Positions 16,417 through 25,774 of a stretch of 35,598 bases of DNA are shown piece by piece; the first letter of the stretch is position 1, and the number at the start of each line of letters is the position of its first letter. The translations under genes and the position numbers were made by a program. Source of the stretch: Alistipes sp. (GTDB taxonomy: Bacteria; Bacteroidota; Bacteroidia; Bacteroidales; Rikenellaceae); the NCBI GenBank assembly GCA_017424405.1, contig JAFPAD010000046.1, positions 1-35,598 of the forward strand, written 5' to 3'. Under the pieces are notes generated by a model. It made no database searches and was not told the origin of the DNA. It saw only the letters and a program-made list of their open reading frames with translations.

Positions 16417-17751
16417 TTACGCCTCGTCACTATGAGAGCCCTCCTCGGTTTGACGGCTCACACTGAGTATCATACCCAAACTCAGAGCCGTAAAGAGCAG
16501 CGAAGAGCCTCCTCGTGAAATCATCGGCAAGGTTTGTCCCGTTTCGGGTGAGATATTCACCGTAACCATGATGTGCAGCAACGCTTGACTGGTTATCATC
16601 ATCGCCAAGCCCAACGACAACATCGACGGGAACTTTTTGGGACATTTATCAAATATTTCGATAGCTCTGAAGAATATCCACACATACAGAGCTATGAGTA
16701 TCATCGAAAGCACAAAACCATACTCCTCGACAAAGAAGGCAAAGGCATAATCGCTCTCGGGGTGGGTCATCTCCACACGCACGGCACTTTGACCTGCACC
16801 ACGTCCCATTACACCGCCGTTATGTATGGCTATCATCGAACGCTCGGTATCGGTCAAATCCTTTGCCATGACTTCGGTACGATCCTCCGTCCACAGTTTC
16901 CACCAAGTTAAGAAACGACCTTCAGCCGTGTCGCTACGACCCAAGCCGAGCAACATCAGCAGGGCAAAGCCTACCGCAGCCCACCCCACGATACGGAATA
17001 GGTCACTCCACTTAACTCGCCCGATATACAACATAACAAGCGACAATATACCAACCAACAATCCCGACGATGTGTGTGCAGGGATAATAACCGCACAACT
17101 CAAGACGATAGGGAAGAATAAATAGCGAGCGCCGTCACGTATTATGCGCCGCTGTTTAGGCTCATGCCACTTCCAGAACTTCAGGCTTGGCACGATACGC
17201 AGATTACGTATAACAGACTGCTTATCGGCAAGCACCCTCGCCAAATACATTATCGTACCCACCTTGAGCATCTCGGAAGGTTGAAACTTAAAGCCGAAGA
17301 TATTTATCCAACGAGCAGCATCGTTGGTCTTGACACCTATAAACGGCAAATGTGCCGCCATAGTCAAGCCGATGGCTATCCAAAACACAGGTTTTGCCCA
17401 CTTGCGGAATTTATCACAATTCACCCTGTGGACAAGAAATATTATACCCACACAGCCTGCAAGCATAATAAGCTGCTTACGCAAAAATGCCGTTGTTGAA
17501 GAGCCCGAGGTGGGCATATAAGCCATCTTGGCGGTAGATGAATATACCACCAAGAGCGAGATTACCATCAAAGCAATGATAATCACCCACAACACCTTAT
17601 CACCTCCGAACAAGCGCTTCACACCCTCCACAAATCCGCTCTCATGAGGCATAAGGTCGGGACGCACCGCCACATCATCGACCGGAGCCGACTCCTCAAC
17701 GTTGTGTCGCTTGACGTAGTCGTCGTAGTTTATATCTTGCTGCTGAGCCAT
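16417..17751 (-). CDS. ftsW: Septal peptidoglycan glycosyltransferase FtsW
   Basis: SEDS-family polytopic membrane protein that polymerises lipid II at the division site, working with the FtsI transpeptidase. The 444-residue protein has a longer cytoplasmic N terminus (about 50 residues) and then roughly ten membrane helices. The SEDS signatures are present: the segment GGVMGRGAGQSAVR, the catalytic-region motif HPESDYAFAFFVEEYGFV, and the C-terminal MISRGGSSLLFTALSLGMIL. FtsW is preferred to RodA from its place in the dcw cluster directly after murD (3-base gap). An S4-domain gene, not murG, follows. Topology details are estimates. Confidence 0.94.
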   Translation of the reverse strand: MAQQQDINYDDYVKRHNVEESAPVDDVAVRPDLMPHESGFVEGVKRLFGGDKVLWVIIIALMVISLLVVYSSTAKMAYMPTSGSSTTAFLRKQLIMLAGCVGIIFLVHRVNCDKFRKWAKPVFWIAIGLTMAAHLPFIGVKTNDAARWINIFGFKFQPSEMLKVGTIMYLARVLADKQSVIRNLRIVPSLKFWKWHEPKQRRIIRDGARYLFFPIVLSCAVIIPAHTSSGLLVGILSLVMLYIGRVKWSDLFRIVGWAAVGFALLMLLGLGRSDTAEGRFLTWWKLWTEDRTEVMAKDLTDTERSMIAIHNGGVMGRGAGQSAVRVEMTHPESDYAFAFFVEEYGFVLSMILIALYVWIFFRAIEIFDKCPKKFPSMLSLGLAMMITSQALLHIMVTVNISPETGQTLPMISRGGSSLLFTALSLGMILSVSRQTEEGSHSDEA

Positions 17752-17754
17752 TGT

Positions 17755-19116
17755 TTACTTCAGAATATTATCCTTTACCCACTGCTTGAAGAGTTCTCCT
17801 CGCTGCTCATAATTCTTGAACAAATCGAAGCTCGCACATGCTGGCGAGAGCAACACAACATCGCCCTCCTGAGCCACGTCGCGTGCCGCCTCCATCGCCT
17901 CGTCGAGCGAAGAACAGCTCACCACCTGTGGCACTATACCCGAAAACTCACGCACCAACTTCTCATTATCCAATCCCATGCACACCAAGCACTTAACCTT
18001 CTTGCTGGCAAACTCCTTCAGTGGAGCATAGTCGTTACCCTTGTCGGTTCCACCAGCAATCCACACCGTTGGACGGGTCATGCTCTCCAAAGCATACCAC
18101 ACCGAATCAACATTGGTAGCCTTCGAGTCGTTAATCCACTTCACACCATCTCGCTCGCCCACAGGCTCCAGACGATGCTCCACAGGACAGAAGTCATAGA
18201 TAGACTTTAGCACCTGCTCCTCGCTAACTCCCGCCGCCAACGTTGCCAAAGCCGCCGCCATAGCGTTGTAGGCGTTATGCAGACCTGCAATCTGCATCTT
18301 CTTAGCCTCGATTGTAACACTGCGCTTACCCACCGTAGCCGTGAACTCTTCGCCATCGAAGAAACCATCTCCAGCGCCACTCGCCACCGCCGCCTTAGCT
18401 GCAAATGGCAGCTGACGCATACGCAACTCATACTTACCGCTGGCAATCTCCGCAGCTATGACTTCGTCGTCGGCCGAATAGACAAAGTAATTGAGCGAGT
18501 GCTGATTCTGCACAATGCGCATCTTGGAATCGACATAGTTCTGGAAGCAATAACCATAGCGGTCGAGATGGTCGGGGGTGATATTCATCAGCACCGCCAC
18601 ATCGGCACGAAAATCATACATGCCATCGAGTTGGAACGAACTGAGCTCCAACACATACCAATCGAACTGCTCGGTTGCCACCTGATAGGCAAAGCTCTCG
18701 CCTATGTTTCCGCCCAAAGCCACATTCATACCCGCATCGCGCATAATCTTATAGATGAGCGATGTTGTGGTAGTCTTACCATTCGACCCCGTGATGCAGA
18801 TGGTGCGAGCCTTACCCATGTAGCGCGCAGCAAACTCCATCTCCGAGATGATGGGTGTTCCCTGCTCACGCAGAGCCTGCACCACTGCCGCCTTCTCGGG
18901 AATTCCGGGCGACTTAATGACCTCGTCGGCTGCAAGGATACGCTCCATAGAATGAGAGCCCTGCTCCCACTCCACACCCCACTCATCGAGGATCTGAGCA
19001 TACCTCTGGGCTACCTTACCCGCATCGGAAAGGAATACATCGAAGCCCTTTTTCTTTGCCAGCACCGCCGAGCCATAGCCGCTGATGCCGCCACCCAAAA
19101 CTACTATCTTTTTCAT
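17755..19116 (-). CDS. murD: UDP-N-acetylmuramoylalanine--D-glutamate ligase
   Basis: Cytoplasmic Mur ligase that adds D-glutamate to UDP-MurNAc-L-Ala using ATP. In 453 residues: an N-terminal UDP-binding Rossmann domain (VVLGGGISGYGSAVLAKKKG), the ATP P-loop TGSNGKTTTT at 109-118, the central-domain NITPDHLDRYG and ELSSFQLDG motifs, the glutamate-ligase HRLEPVG segment and WINDSKATNVDS, and a C-terminal domain with WIAGGTDKGNDY and LLSPACASFDLF. These are MurD-type rather than MurC/E/F-type. Length is normal. The 69-base gap after mraY contains an unusual hairpin (19140-19174); ftsW follows after three bases. Confidence 0.97.
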   Translation of the reverse strand: MKKIVVLGGGISGYGSAVLAKKKGFDVFLSDAGKVAQRYAQILDEWGVEWEQGSHSMERILAADEVIKSPGIPEKAAVVQALREQGTPIISEMEFAARYMGKARTICITGSNGKTTTTSLIYKIMRDAGMNVALGGNIGESFAYQVATEQFDWYVLELSSFQLDGMYDFRADVAVLMNITPDHLDRYGYCFQNYVDSKMRIVQNQHSLNYFVYSADDEVIAAEIASGKYELRMRQLPFAAKAAVASGAGDGFFDGEEFTATVGKRSVTIEAKKMQIAGLHNAYNAMAAALATLAAGVSEEQVLKSIYDFCPVEHRLEPVGERDGVKWINDSKATNVDSVWYALESMTRPTVWIAGGTDKGNDYAPLKEFASKKVKCLVCMGLDNEKLVREFSGIVPQVVSCSSLDEAMEAARDVAQEGDVVLLSPACASFDLFKNYEQRGELFKQWVKDNILK

Positions 19117-19139
19117 ATAAAATTCTATTTTTACACGTC

Positions 19140-19174
19140 ATTCCCCGACTTGACCAACGCAAGGCGATGGGAAT
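19140..19174. repeat. Imperfect palindromic element in the mraY-murD gap
   Basis: ATTCCC (19140-19145) pairs with GGGAAT (19169-19174), and inside this CGACTTG (19147-19152 region) pairs with CAAGGCG with one mismatch and a two-base bulge, leaving a loop of about 7 bases. There is no T-run after it in the direction of transcription, so it is not a terminator. The TCATTCCC...GGGAATC layout recalls interspersed palindromic repeats seen in many genomes. Confidence 0.5.
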
Positions 19175-19185
19175 CTACCATTTTT

Positions 19186-20430
19186 TTATCGCATCTTAAG
19201 TGTTACAAGCGTGAAGGCGCACAACAAAAGCGAAACGATAAAGAATCGCATCACAATCTTGGTCTCGAAAAGACCCTTCTTCTGGTAGTGGTGATGCAGA
19301 GGCGACATCAACAAGATGCGCTTACCCTCGCCATATTTACGCTTTGTGTATTTGAAATAACCCACTTGCACCATCACCGACAGAGCCTCCGCCAAGAACA
19401 ATCCGCACATCAAAGGCAAGAGTAACTCCTTGCGTATGCAAAGGGCAAAGACAGCTATGATACCGCCGATAGAGAGTGAGCCTGTGTCGCCCATAAATAT
19501 CTGCGCCGGGAATGAGTTATACCACAAGAATCCCATCAGCGCACCCACCATAGCTGCCGCAAACACCACCAGCTCGGCACTCTCGGGTATGTACATTATG
19601 TTCAGGTAGTCGGCATAGATGATGTGTCCCGACAGATACGCCAGCACACCCAGCGTGATGATTATCGGCACCGACACCATCGATAGCAGACCGTCCAAGC
19701 CATCGGTGAGGTTGGCTCCGTTCGACACCGCCGTCACAACCAATATCGCCACACCAATATAGAGCAGCCATGTGAGAATATCCACGCCGCCCACCAACCA
19801 GCCATAGTCGAACTCGTTATCCTTGATGAATGGGATTGTGGTCTTGGTGGTCTTTTGAGGTGTTGGACTCATCACCGTACGCTGAGTATGAGTGACGATG
19901 GTCTGACCCTCGGCGTCCTGATATACGGTTTGGGTAGGAGTTGCCACCTTTTCACGAATGACCACCTCCTGCGAGAAGCACATCACAACACCCACGATAA
20001 CGCCCAAGCCTACCTGACCTACAATCTTAAACCTACCCTTCAAGCCATCTTTATTGTGGCGAAACGTCTTGATGTAGTCGTCCAAAAAGCCGATGCAACC
20101 AAGCCACAATGTTGAGATTATCATCAACAGAATATATACATTGTCGAGCTTACCCACCAACAAAATAGGCACCAGCACCGCCATCAATATGATGAGTCCA
20201 CCCATCGTAGGCGTACCCTTCTTTGAGAGCTGACCCTCAAGACCCAAATCACGAATCTCCTCGCCTATCTGGTGACGCTGCAAATAGCGTATAATGGTGC
20301 GTCCAAAGAAGATGGTTATCAGCAGCGCAATGATGATTGCCACCGCCGAACGAAACGAAATATACTGAAACATACCCGCTCCCGGCAGGTCGAAACGCTC
20401 ATCTAACAGACGAAAAAGTGAATAAAACAT
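19186..20430 (-). CDS. mraY: Phospho-N-acetylmuramoyl-pentapeptide transferase
   Basis: Integral membrane enzyme that transfers phospho-MurNAc-pentapeptide from UDP to undecaprenyl phosphate, giving lipid I. The 414 residues form about ten membrane helices with the family motifs KKGTPTMGG (70-78), the catalytic FLDDYIK (115-121), NGANLTDGLDGL (237-248), FMGDTGS and LMSPLHHHYQKKG. A periplasmic or cytoplasmic insert at about 160-210, rich in Thr and Pro (TPTQTVYQDAEGQ, PTPQKTTKTT), makes it longer than the roughly 360-residue E. coli enzyme; such inserts are usual in Bacteroidota MraY. It lies 24 bases after murE, with murD downstream; murF is not between them. Confidence 0.97.
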   Translation of the reverse strand: MFYSLFRLLDERFDLPGAGMFQYISFRSAVAIIIALLITIFFGRTIIRYLQRHQIGEEIRDLGLEGQLSKKGTPTMGGLIILMAVLVPILLVGKLDNVYILLMIISTLWLGCIGFLDDYIKTFRHNKDGLKGRFKIVGQVGLGVIVGVVMCFSQEVVIREKVATPTQTVYQDAEGQTIVTHTQRTVMSPTPQKTTKTTIPFIKDNEFDYGWLVGGVDILTWLLYIGVAILVVTAVSNGANLTDGLDGLLSMVSVPIIITLGVLAYLSGHIIYADYLNIMYIPESAELVVFAAAMVGALMGFLWYNSFPAQIFMGDTGSLSIGGIIAVFALCIRKELLLPLMCGLFLAEALSVMVQVGYFKYTKRKYGEGKRILLMSPLHHHYQKKGLFETKIVMRFFIVSLLLCAFTLVTLKMR

Positions 20431-20454
20431 ATTATTAAGTTTGAATGTTAATTT

Positions 20455-21909
20455 CTATTTATTACTCTCAAAGGCGCTCTGCAAAGCCTCCCTATCATCG
20501 AAATGTCGGCGTTCGGTGCCGATAATCTGATAGGTCTCGTGACCCTTACCCGCAACGAGTATTATGTCACCCGTCTGAGCCAACATCACTGCCGTATTGA
20601 TGGCTTGCGCGCGGTCGCTTATGCGTAGCGTACGCGAACCCGCAACCTTACCCTCCTCCATCTGATCAAGTATGGTTTCTGGGTTCTCGGTGCGAGGGTT
20701 ATCCGAGGTGAAGATGGCAATATCAGCCTCACGCGAGGCTATACGTCCCATCTCGGGTCGCTTTGTAGAGTCTCTATCGCCACCACAACCACACACCACA
20801 ATGAGCTTCTGACCCTGGCGGCGTATATCGTTGATGGTAGCTATAACATTCTCCAACGCATCGGGCGTATGAGCATAATCGACAATAGCGGTAATACCAT
20901 TTCCTGAACGCAAAGGCTCGAAACGACCATTCACCTTGCGCAGGGCACTCATCGCCTGCAACACCTCATCGCTCGACTTACCCAACAGGGTGGCTGCGCC
21001 ATACACCGCCAGCAGATTGTAGGCATTGAAGCGACCTAACAACTGCACCCACACCTCTCTATCGCACACATCGAGCAGCATACCATCGAAGAGCATCTCC
21101 AGCACCTTACAACGGAAATCTGCCATCGAACGCAACGAGTAACGGCTCACCTTCGCCACCGTGTTCTGCACCATCACCTCGCCATTGCGGTCGTCGATAT
21201 TGGTCAGTGCAAACGATTTCTTAGGCAGCGCGTCGAAGAAAAGACGTTTCGCTTTTATATACTCGGCAAAAGTACCGTGATAATCCAAGTGGTCGTGAGT
21301 GAGGTTTGTAAATATACCTCCCTCGAAGCGCAGACCTCGTATTCTATCCTGTACAACCGAGTGCGACGACACCTCCATAAAGCAGTAGTCGCAACCCGCA
21401 TCTACCATCTCGCGCAACATGGCATTAAGACGTATAGCGTCGGGGGTAGTATGTGTCGAGGAGATCTCCCTCTCACCCACACGATAAACAACCGTCGATA
21501 TTAAGCCCACGCTATGTCCCATCATAGTAAACAGGTCGTAGAGCAACGTCGCCACCGTAGTCTTGCCGTTAGTACCGGTGACTCCCACCAGCTTCAACTC
21601 CTCCGACGGATAGTCGTAGAACGCCGCAGCCATATCTGCCATTACGGCATTGCTATCCTCAACAACCACATAGCTCACCTCGCCATTCAACTGCTCGGGC
21701 AACTGCTCGCATATCACAGCCTTGGCACCAGACTCAATGGCTGCCGAGATATAGTCGTGTCCATCGCTCTGTGTGCCACGCACCGCAAAGAAACAATCAC
21801 CCGACTCAACCTTGCGTGAATCGTATTGCAACGCCCCAATCTCCGGGTCAGATGCTGTCACAAATTGCGTCACAGCAGTGGAGGCAAGTAACTCACTTAG
21901 CTTCTTCAT
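20455..21909 (-). CDS. murE: UDP-MurNAc-tripeptide ligase (meso-diaminopimelate type)
   Basis: Adds the third amino acid of the peptidoglycan stem peptide. In 484 residues: N-terminal UDP-substrate domain (DSRKVESGDCFFAVRG), P-loop GVTGTNGKTTVATL at 109-122, the carbamylated-lysine region after HDHLDYHGTFAEYIKAK, and VDYAHTPDALENV and GCGGDRDSTKRPEMG in the C-terminal half. The specificity motif TSDNPRTE (DNPR at 403-406) is the meso-diaminopimelate form, so the cell wall is predicted to be mDAP type. It starts 15 bases after ftsI and precedes mraY in the dcw operon. Confidence 0.97.
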   Translation of the reverse strand: MKKLSELLASTAVTQFVTASDPEIGALQYDSRKVESGDCFFAVRGTQSDGHDYISAAIESGAKAVICEQLPEQLNGEVSYVVVEDSNAVMADMAAAFYDYPSEELKLVGVTGTNGKTTVATLLYDLFTMMGHSVGLISTVVYRVGEREISSTHTTPDAIRLNAMLREMVDAGCDYCFMEVSSHSVVQDRIRGLRFEGGIFTNLTHDHLDYHGTFAEYIKAKRLFFDALPKKSFALTNIDDRNGEVMVQNTVAKVSRYSLRSMADFRCKVLEMLFDGMLLDVCDREVWVQLLGRFNAYNLLAVYGAATLLGKSSDEVLQAMSALRKVNGRFEPLRSGNGITAIVDYAHTPDALENVIATINDIRRQGQKLIVVCGCGGDRDSTKRPEMGRIASREADIAIFTSDNPRTENPETILDQMEEGKVAGSRTLRISDRAQAINTAVMLAQTGDIILVAGKGHETYQIIGTERRHFDDREALQSAFESNK

Positions 21910-21924
21910 ATCTACCTAATCGTT

Positions 21925-24237
21925 TTATCTCAACGTAATGGTCACACTCTTCGCCGAAGCGATAGGCTCGCCAGCACGTATGCTCTGCGAACGCACGGTA
22001 CCACTACCCGAAAAATTCACCTTCAACCCTCTACTCTCAAGGATATAGAGAGCATCTTTCAAGCCCATACCTACAACATTTGGCATGACGGCTGTATTAT
22101 CAAAACTCTTTATGTTTACATTCAGCAACGTATCGGTGCGAGCCTCGCCCCAGCCCTCACGACTATTGAACGACACTCGAGGCGAGAACTTATCGGCAAC
22201 ACGCCTAACATTTGCTATATTACCACCCTTCACATGGTGGGGGTAGTTTCTCTTCTGCGACTCCTGCACCTGCTGATGCCACTCCTCGTCACGGTAATAG
22301 ATGTAGTTGGTGATGTCCCTCACGACAGGACCTGCCAACGTAGCACCATAGTAGCTGCGGCGTGTCTTACGATTTGTGAATATCGACGTGAGGATAGTGT
22401 ACTTAGGTTTATCGGCAGGGAAGTACGCCGCCACAGTACCCATATAGTAACCGTCGGAATAACGCGCTCCGCCACCATCACCACGCTGTGCCACCTTTGC
22501 CGTACCCGTCTTTGACGCAACACGGAACACGGTGCTATCTTTAAAGAAGCTCTTCGTAGTACCCGTGCGGGCTGTCTCAACCAAACACTCATGCACAATC
22601 TTCAGAGCTTCGGGCGAGCATATCTGCTTATCCATAACCTTCACAGGGAAGTCCTGCACCACCTTATCACCTCGACGCAACTCCTTGACCAAACGCGGTG
22701 CAACCATCTTACCGCCATTCGCCACGGCATTATACAACACCGCCATACGTATCGGCGGAAGGTCGATAGCATAGCCATATCCCATGTTTGGTAAGGTCGA
22801 GGCATTCCACTGATTCTTATCTTTGGGGTTGCGTATTAACGGCGTCTTCTCCTCCATGTTGGTGAATCCCACATCTTCTCCCAAATGCAATTTCTCACGT
22901 AGGAATTTCACATAACGCTCCCTATCGGAATTATAGTTTTCGTAGATAGCACGAGCAAAATAGACGTTCGAGGATTGTGCCGTGGCGGTCTTCATGTCAA
23001 TCACACCACCGCAGTCGTGGTCATCTTGCACCTTAGCCGTTTGGTGTCCGATATAGGTTGGACGACCTTCGTTGGCATCATAACATTGGGTGATGGGGAG
23101 TTTACAATCCTCGGTCAAGGCGAGCAGCGACGCTAATTTAAAGGTTGAGCCCGGCTCTATGCGTCGATTGAAGGCGTAGTTATCCTTTTCGTAGTAGACG
23201 CCACTCTGCTCGGCAGTCTCGCCGAGGTTGGCAAGAGCCAAAATATCACCCGTCTCAACGTCCATGACAATGGCAGTACCCCAAATCGCTCGCTCGGCAG
23301 TGAGCTGACGACGCAACGCCGCATCGGCAAAGTGTTGCAAATCGACATCAAGCGTTGTAACCACATCTAAACCATCTTCGGCATCAATGCTATCGCCTCG
23401 GTGCACGAGCGTAGAGAATCCCGGAGCAATGCGTTGTCGCAACTGGATACCCACAGTTCCCGTTAGTTCCTGGCTATAAATATTCTCAAGTCCATATTGA
23501 CCGCGCTTGTTAGCCATATCCTCCTTGCTAACATTGTCGGTTATTCTGCCTATCGTACGACGTGCCATCTCACCATAAGGATATACTCGCTGATCGACCG
23601 GTTCACGGCGATAGGTCATACCCATATTCCAATTCAATATCGGGAATGTTTTTAGGGTCTGCCACTCATGGAAATCCACCGCACGAGGCAATATATTCAC
23701 AGGGCGATGGTTACGAACCGTGTCGTAGATAGGAATCTTTTGCAGTTCGGCATTTGTCACAGCGTCCCACAAACGCTCCAACAACCCTTCTCGCATGGCA
23801 AGCGAATCACGCACGTGGGTTATCTTTATGCAGTTATTGCGAGCATTCATCAGAGCCTTGTAATACTCCGCCTGCGAACGGTCACGGAAAAAGAGATTAA
23901 GCATCTCGGCAAGCGAGTCGGCATGATACGAGAATAGCTCCAACGAATCGAAGCCCTCGCTACCCATATCGAAGTCGATGCGATAACGCTGTATTGAGGT
24001 TGCCAACGGCTCGCCTCCGCGCGCAAGGATTGAACCTCGCAACGGCTGGATTGTGTCGTGCACAAAGATACGTTGCTCGAGTTTTTCGGCATTGACCGAG
24101 ATTTCGTTACTGAGGAATATAACCCATATAAGGCGGAGTGTAACAACCAACCCAGCAACAAAAAAGACAACGTACAACCACTTGGCGCGGTCGTACATCT
24201 CGGCTTTAACATCTATCTCTGGGCGTTTTCTTGCCAT
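21925..24237 (-). CDS. ftsI: Division-specific penicillin-binding protein (class B) with PASTA domain
   Basis: Septal DD-transpeptidase that cross-links peptidoglycan. In 770 residues: a short cytoplasmic N terminus, one membrane anchor (about 19-42), the PBP dimerisation domain (RGSILARGGEPLATS), and the transpeptidase domain with SxxK at 364-367 (GSTFK), SxN at 422-424 (QSSNVYF) and KTG at 576-578 (SKTGTAK). A single PASTA domain closes the protein (about 705-770, MPNVVGMGLKDALYILESRGLKV). PASTA-bearing FtsI is usual in Bacteroidota. It sits between ftsL (10-base gap) and murE (15 bases), as expected for ftsI. It is the beta-lactam target of septation. Confidence 0.95.
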   Translation of the reverse strand: MARKRPEIDVKAEMYDRAKWLYVVFFVAGLVVTLRLIWVIFLSNEISVNAEKLEQRIFVHDTIQPLRGSILARGGEPLATSIQRYRIDFDMGSEGFDSLELFSYHADSLAEMLNLFFRDRSQAEYYKALMNARNNCIKITHVRDSLAMREGLLERLWDAVTNAELQKIPIYDTVRNHRPVNILPRAVDFHEWQTLKTFPILNWNMGMTYRREPVDQRVYPYGEMARRTIGRITDNVSKEDMANKRGQYGLENIYSQELTGTVGIQLRQRIAPGFSTLVHRGDSIDAEDGLDVVTTLDVDLQHFADAALRRQLTAERAIWGTAIVMDVETGDILALANLGETAEQSGVYYEKDNYAFNRRIEPGSTFKLASLLALTEDCKLPITQCYDANEGRPTYIGHQTAKVQDDHDCGGVIDMKTATAQSSNVYFARAIYENYNSDRERYVKFLREKLHLGEDVGFTNMEEKTPLIRNPKDKNQWNASTLPNMGYGYAIDLPPIRMAVLYNAVANGGKMVAPRLVKELRRGDKVVQDFPVKVMDKQICSPEALKIVHECLVETARTGTTKSFFKDSTVFRVASKTGTAKVAQRGDGGGARYSDGYYMGTVAAYFPADKPKYTILTSIFTNRKTRRSYYGATLAGPVVRDITNYIYYRDEEWHQQVQESQKRNYPHHVKGGNIANVRRVADKFSPRVSFNSREGWGEARTDTLLNVNIKSFDNTAVMPNVVGMGLKDALYILESRGLKVNFSGSGTVRSQSIRAGEPIASAKSVTITLR

Positions 24238-24247
24238 GGTTTCTGAT

Positions 24248-24766
24248 TTAATCTTCTACTTTTTCTCGACGTTTACGAGGCTCCTGAAGGTTAATGCCTC
24301 GTTTCTGCAACTCCTCAACTACCGCCGCATGGGTAGTACGTTGATACAACTGCTCGCGAAGACGAATGGAACGTTCGCGCATAAGCTGCACCTCGCGCTC
24401 CAAGCGCGAATACTTCATGTCGGCATAAAGAGCTGCAAACATAACCATAATACTCACAAGCGAAGCTACGGCTATGGCTATCAAGTGACCATAGTGCTTT
24501 GTTACGGAGCTATGCTGGAGTATGCTGCCCGAAAAGAGCTGGTAAAAAAGACGCGCGCGCTTCAAGCGCTTCTTAGCCTCCTTACGGGTCTGCTCCGCCT
24601 CGAGCATCTCCTCCTCTTCTATATCTCGCTCGATATCTTCCTGTGCCTCGCCACTCTGTATGCGACGCACCTCGTCACGCACACGACGACGAAACAGAGC
24701 ATCTTCCTCCCTCTGTCGCAACTCCTCCTCGCTTAGAGGATTAAATTCATCGTTAGTGTGTGTCAT
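24248..24766 (-). CDS. ftsL: FtsL-like bitopic division protein
   Basis: Small single-pass membrane protein in the ftsL position, between rsmH and ftsI. Of 172 residues, 1-90 form a highly charged cytoplasmic domain (Glu/Arg-rich, likely coiled coil, EEEMLEAEQTRKEAKKRLKRARL). A membrane helix lies at about 94-114 (IAIAVASLVSIMVMFAAL), and 115-172 form a periplasmic coiled coil (EREVQLMRERSIRLREQL) ending in a basic tail. FtsL proteins share this shape but little sequence; the cytoplasmic domain here is longer than in E. coli FtsL. Assignment rests on position and topology. Gaps of 6 bases from rsmH and 10 to ftsI imply cotranscription. Confidence 0.75.
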   Translation of the reverse strand: MTHTNDEFNPLSEEELRQREEDALFRRRVRDEVRRIQSGEAQEDIERDIEEEEMLEAEQTRKEAKKRLKRARLFYQLFSGSILQHSSVTKHYGHLIAIAVASLVSIMVMFAALYADMKYSRLEREVQLMRERSIRLREQLYQRTTHAAVVEELQKRGINLQEPRKRREKVED

Positions 24767-24772
24767 GTGGTA

Positions 24773-25687
24773 TTAAAGTTTTATCGCTGCACGCATCTTA
24801 GCCGAGCGTGAGCGAGGATTTCTCTCTATCTCTTGAGCTGAAGGGGCTATCGCCTTACGTGTAACAACCTCGAATGGGGTCTCGGTGCGTCCGAAGAAAT
24901 CTTGCTTTATCTTACCCTCAAAATTTCCACTGCGCATAAAATTCTTCACCAAACGGTCCTCAAGCGAGTGGTATGAGATAACAACCAAACGACCGCCTGG
25001 GCGCAAGACCTTCAGAGCCTGCTCCAACGCCATCTTCAACGCCTCCATCTCACCATTGACCTCAATGCGCAATGCCTGAAACAACTTAGTCAAGAACTTC
25101 GACTCATCACGCTTGGGCGTACAAGGCTTCACCGCCTCGACGAGTTGTGCGGTGGTGAGGATTGGCTGCTGCTCTCGACTACGCACGATGCACGATGCAA
25201 TCTTCCACGTGGTATCCAGCTCGCCATACTCCTTGAAGATGCGACCCAACTCCTCAGCCGAGTAATTGTTCACTATATCGGCAGCGGTACGTCCTCCACG
25301 CTGGTTCATGCGCATATCGAGTGGGGCTTCGCCACGAAACGAGAAACCTCGCTCCACCGCATCGAAGTGGTGCGACGACACACCCAAGTCGGCGAGTATG
25401 GCATCGACCTGCTCGACACCCCTCAAGCGCAGAGCACCGCGAAGAAAGCGAAAGTTGCTCTCAACGTAATTAAATCGCTCGTCCTGCGGAGCATTTTTCA
25501 ACGTGTCACGGTCTTGGTCAAACGAATACAGACGACCATTGTCGCCGAGCTTCGAGAGAATGTGACGTGAGTGTCCTCCACCGCCGAACGTAAGGTCGCA
25601 ATAGATGCCGTCGGGGGTGATATTCATCAGTGATACTGACTCCTCCAACAGCACAGGAACATGGTATGTTGTAGCGTCTAAAGGCAT
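24773..25687 (-). CDS. rsmH: 16S rRNA (cytosine(1402)-N(4))-methyltransferase
   Basis: SAM-dependent methyltransferase (formerly MraW) that modifies C1402 in the ribosomal P site. The 304-residue protein shows HVPVLLEESVSLMN at its N terminus, the SAM-binding DLTFGGGGHSRHIL (31-44), DAILADLGVSSHHFD, RGFSFRGEAPLDMRM, and the C-terminal GGRLVVISYHSLEDRLVKNF with NPRSRSAKMRA. Complete and normal in length. It is the first gene of the dcw transcript here. The usual upstream mraZ is missing, and a divergent acyltransferase gene begins 88 bases away. No strong promoter fits upstream; TACCTTTA near 25719-25726 (minus strand) is one mismatch from a -7 box. Confidence 0.97.
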   Translation of the reverse strand: MPLDATTYHVPVLLEESVSLMNITPDGIYCDLTFGGGGHSRHILSKLGDNGRLYSFDQDRDTLKNAPQDERFNYVESNFRFLRGALRLRGVEQVDAILADLGVSSHHFDAVERGFSFRGEAPLDMRMNQRGGRTAADIVNNYSAEELGRIFKEYGELDTTWKIASCIVRSREQQPILTTAQLVEAVKPCTPKRDESKFLTKLFQALRIEVNGEMEALKMALEQALKVLRPGGRLVVISYHSLEDRLVKNFMRSGNFEGKIKQDFFGRTETPFEVVTRKAIAPSAQEIERNPRSRSAKMRAAIKL

Positions 25688-25704
25688 ATTTGTATAAACA
25701 TAGG

Positions 25705-25712
25705 TATATTTG
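25705..25712 (+). promoter_or_regulatory. Possible -7 box for the acyltransferase gene
   Basis: TATATTTG fits the consensus exactly and would start transcription near 25719, about 56 bases before the proposed TTG start. No TTTG lies at the right distance upstream, so this is a single-element match. Confidence 0.3.
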
Positions 25713-25774
25713 GCTGTAAAGGTAGCTATTTTAGCAGAAATATTGCTTATTTACCTTGAAAATTTTATAGAAAC

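Noticed and set aside
18277-19425. A 382-codon open frame on the plus strand opposite murD
   Set aside because: It lies wholly antisense to murD and the mraY end, has a His/Leu-rich composition typical of the complement of coding sequence, and has no domain or start signal.
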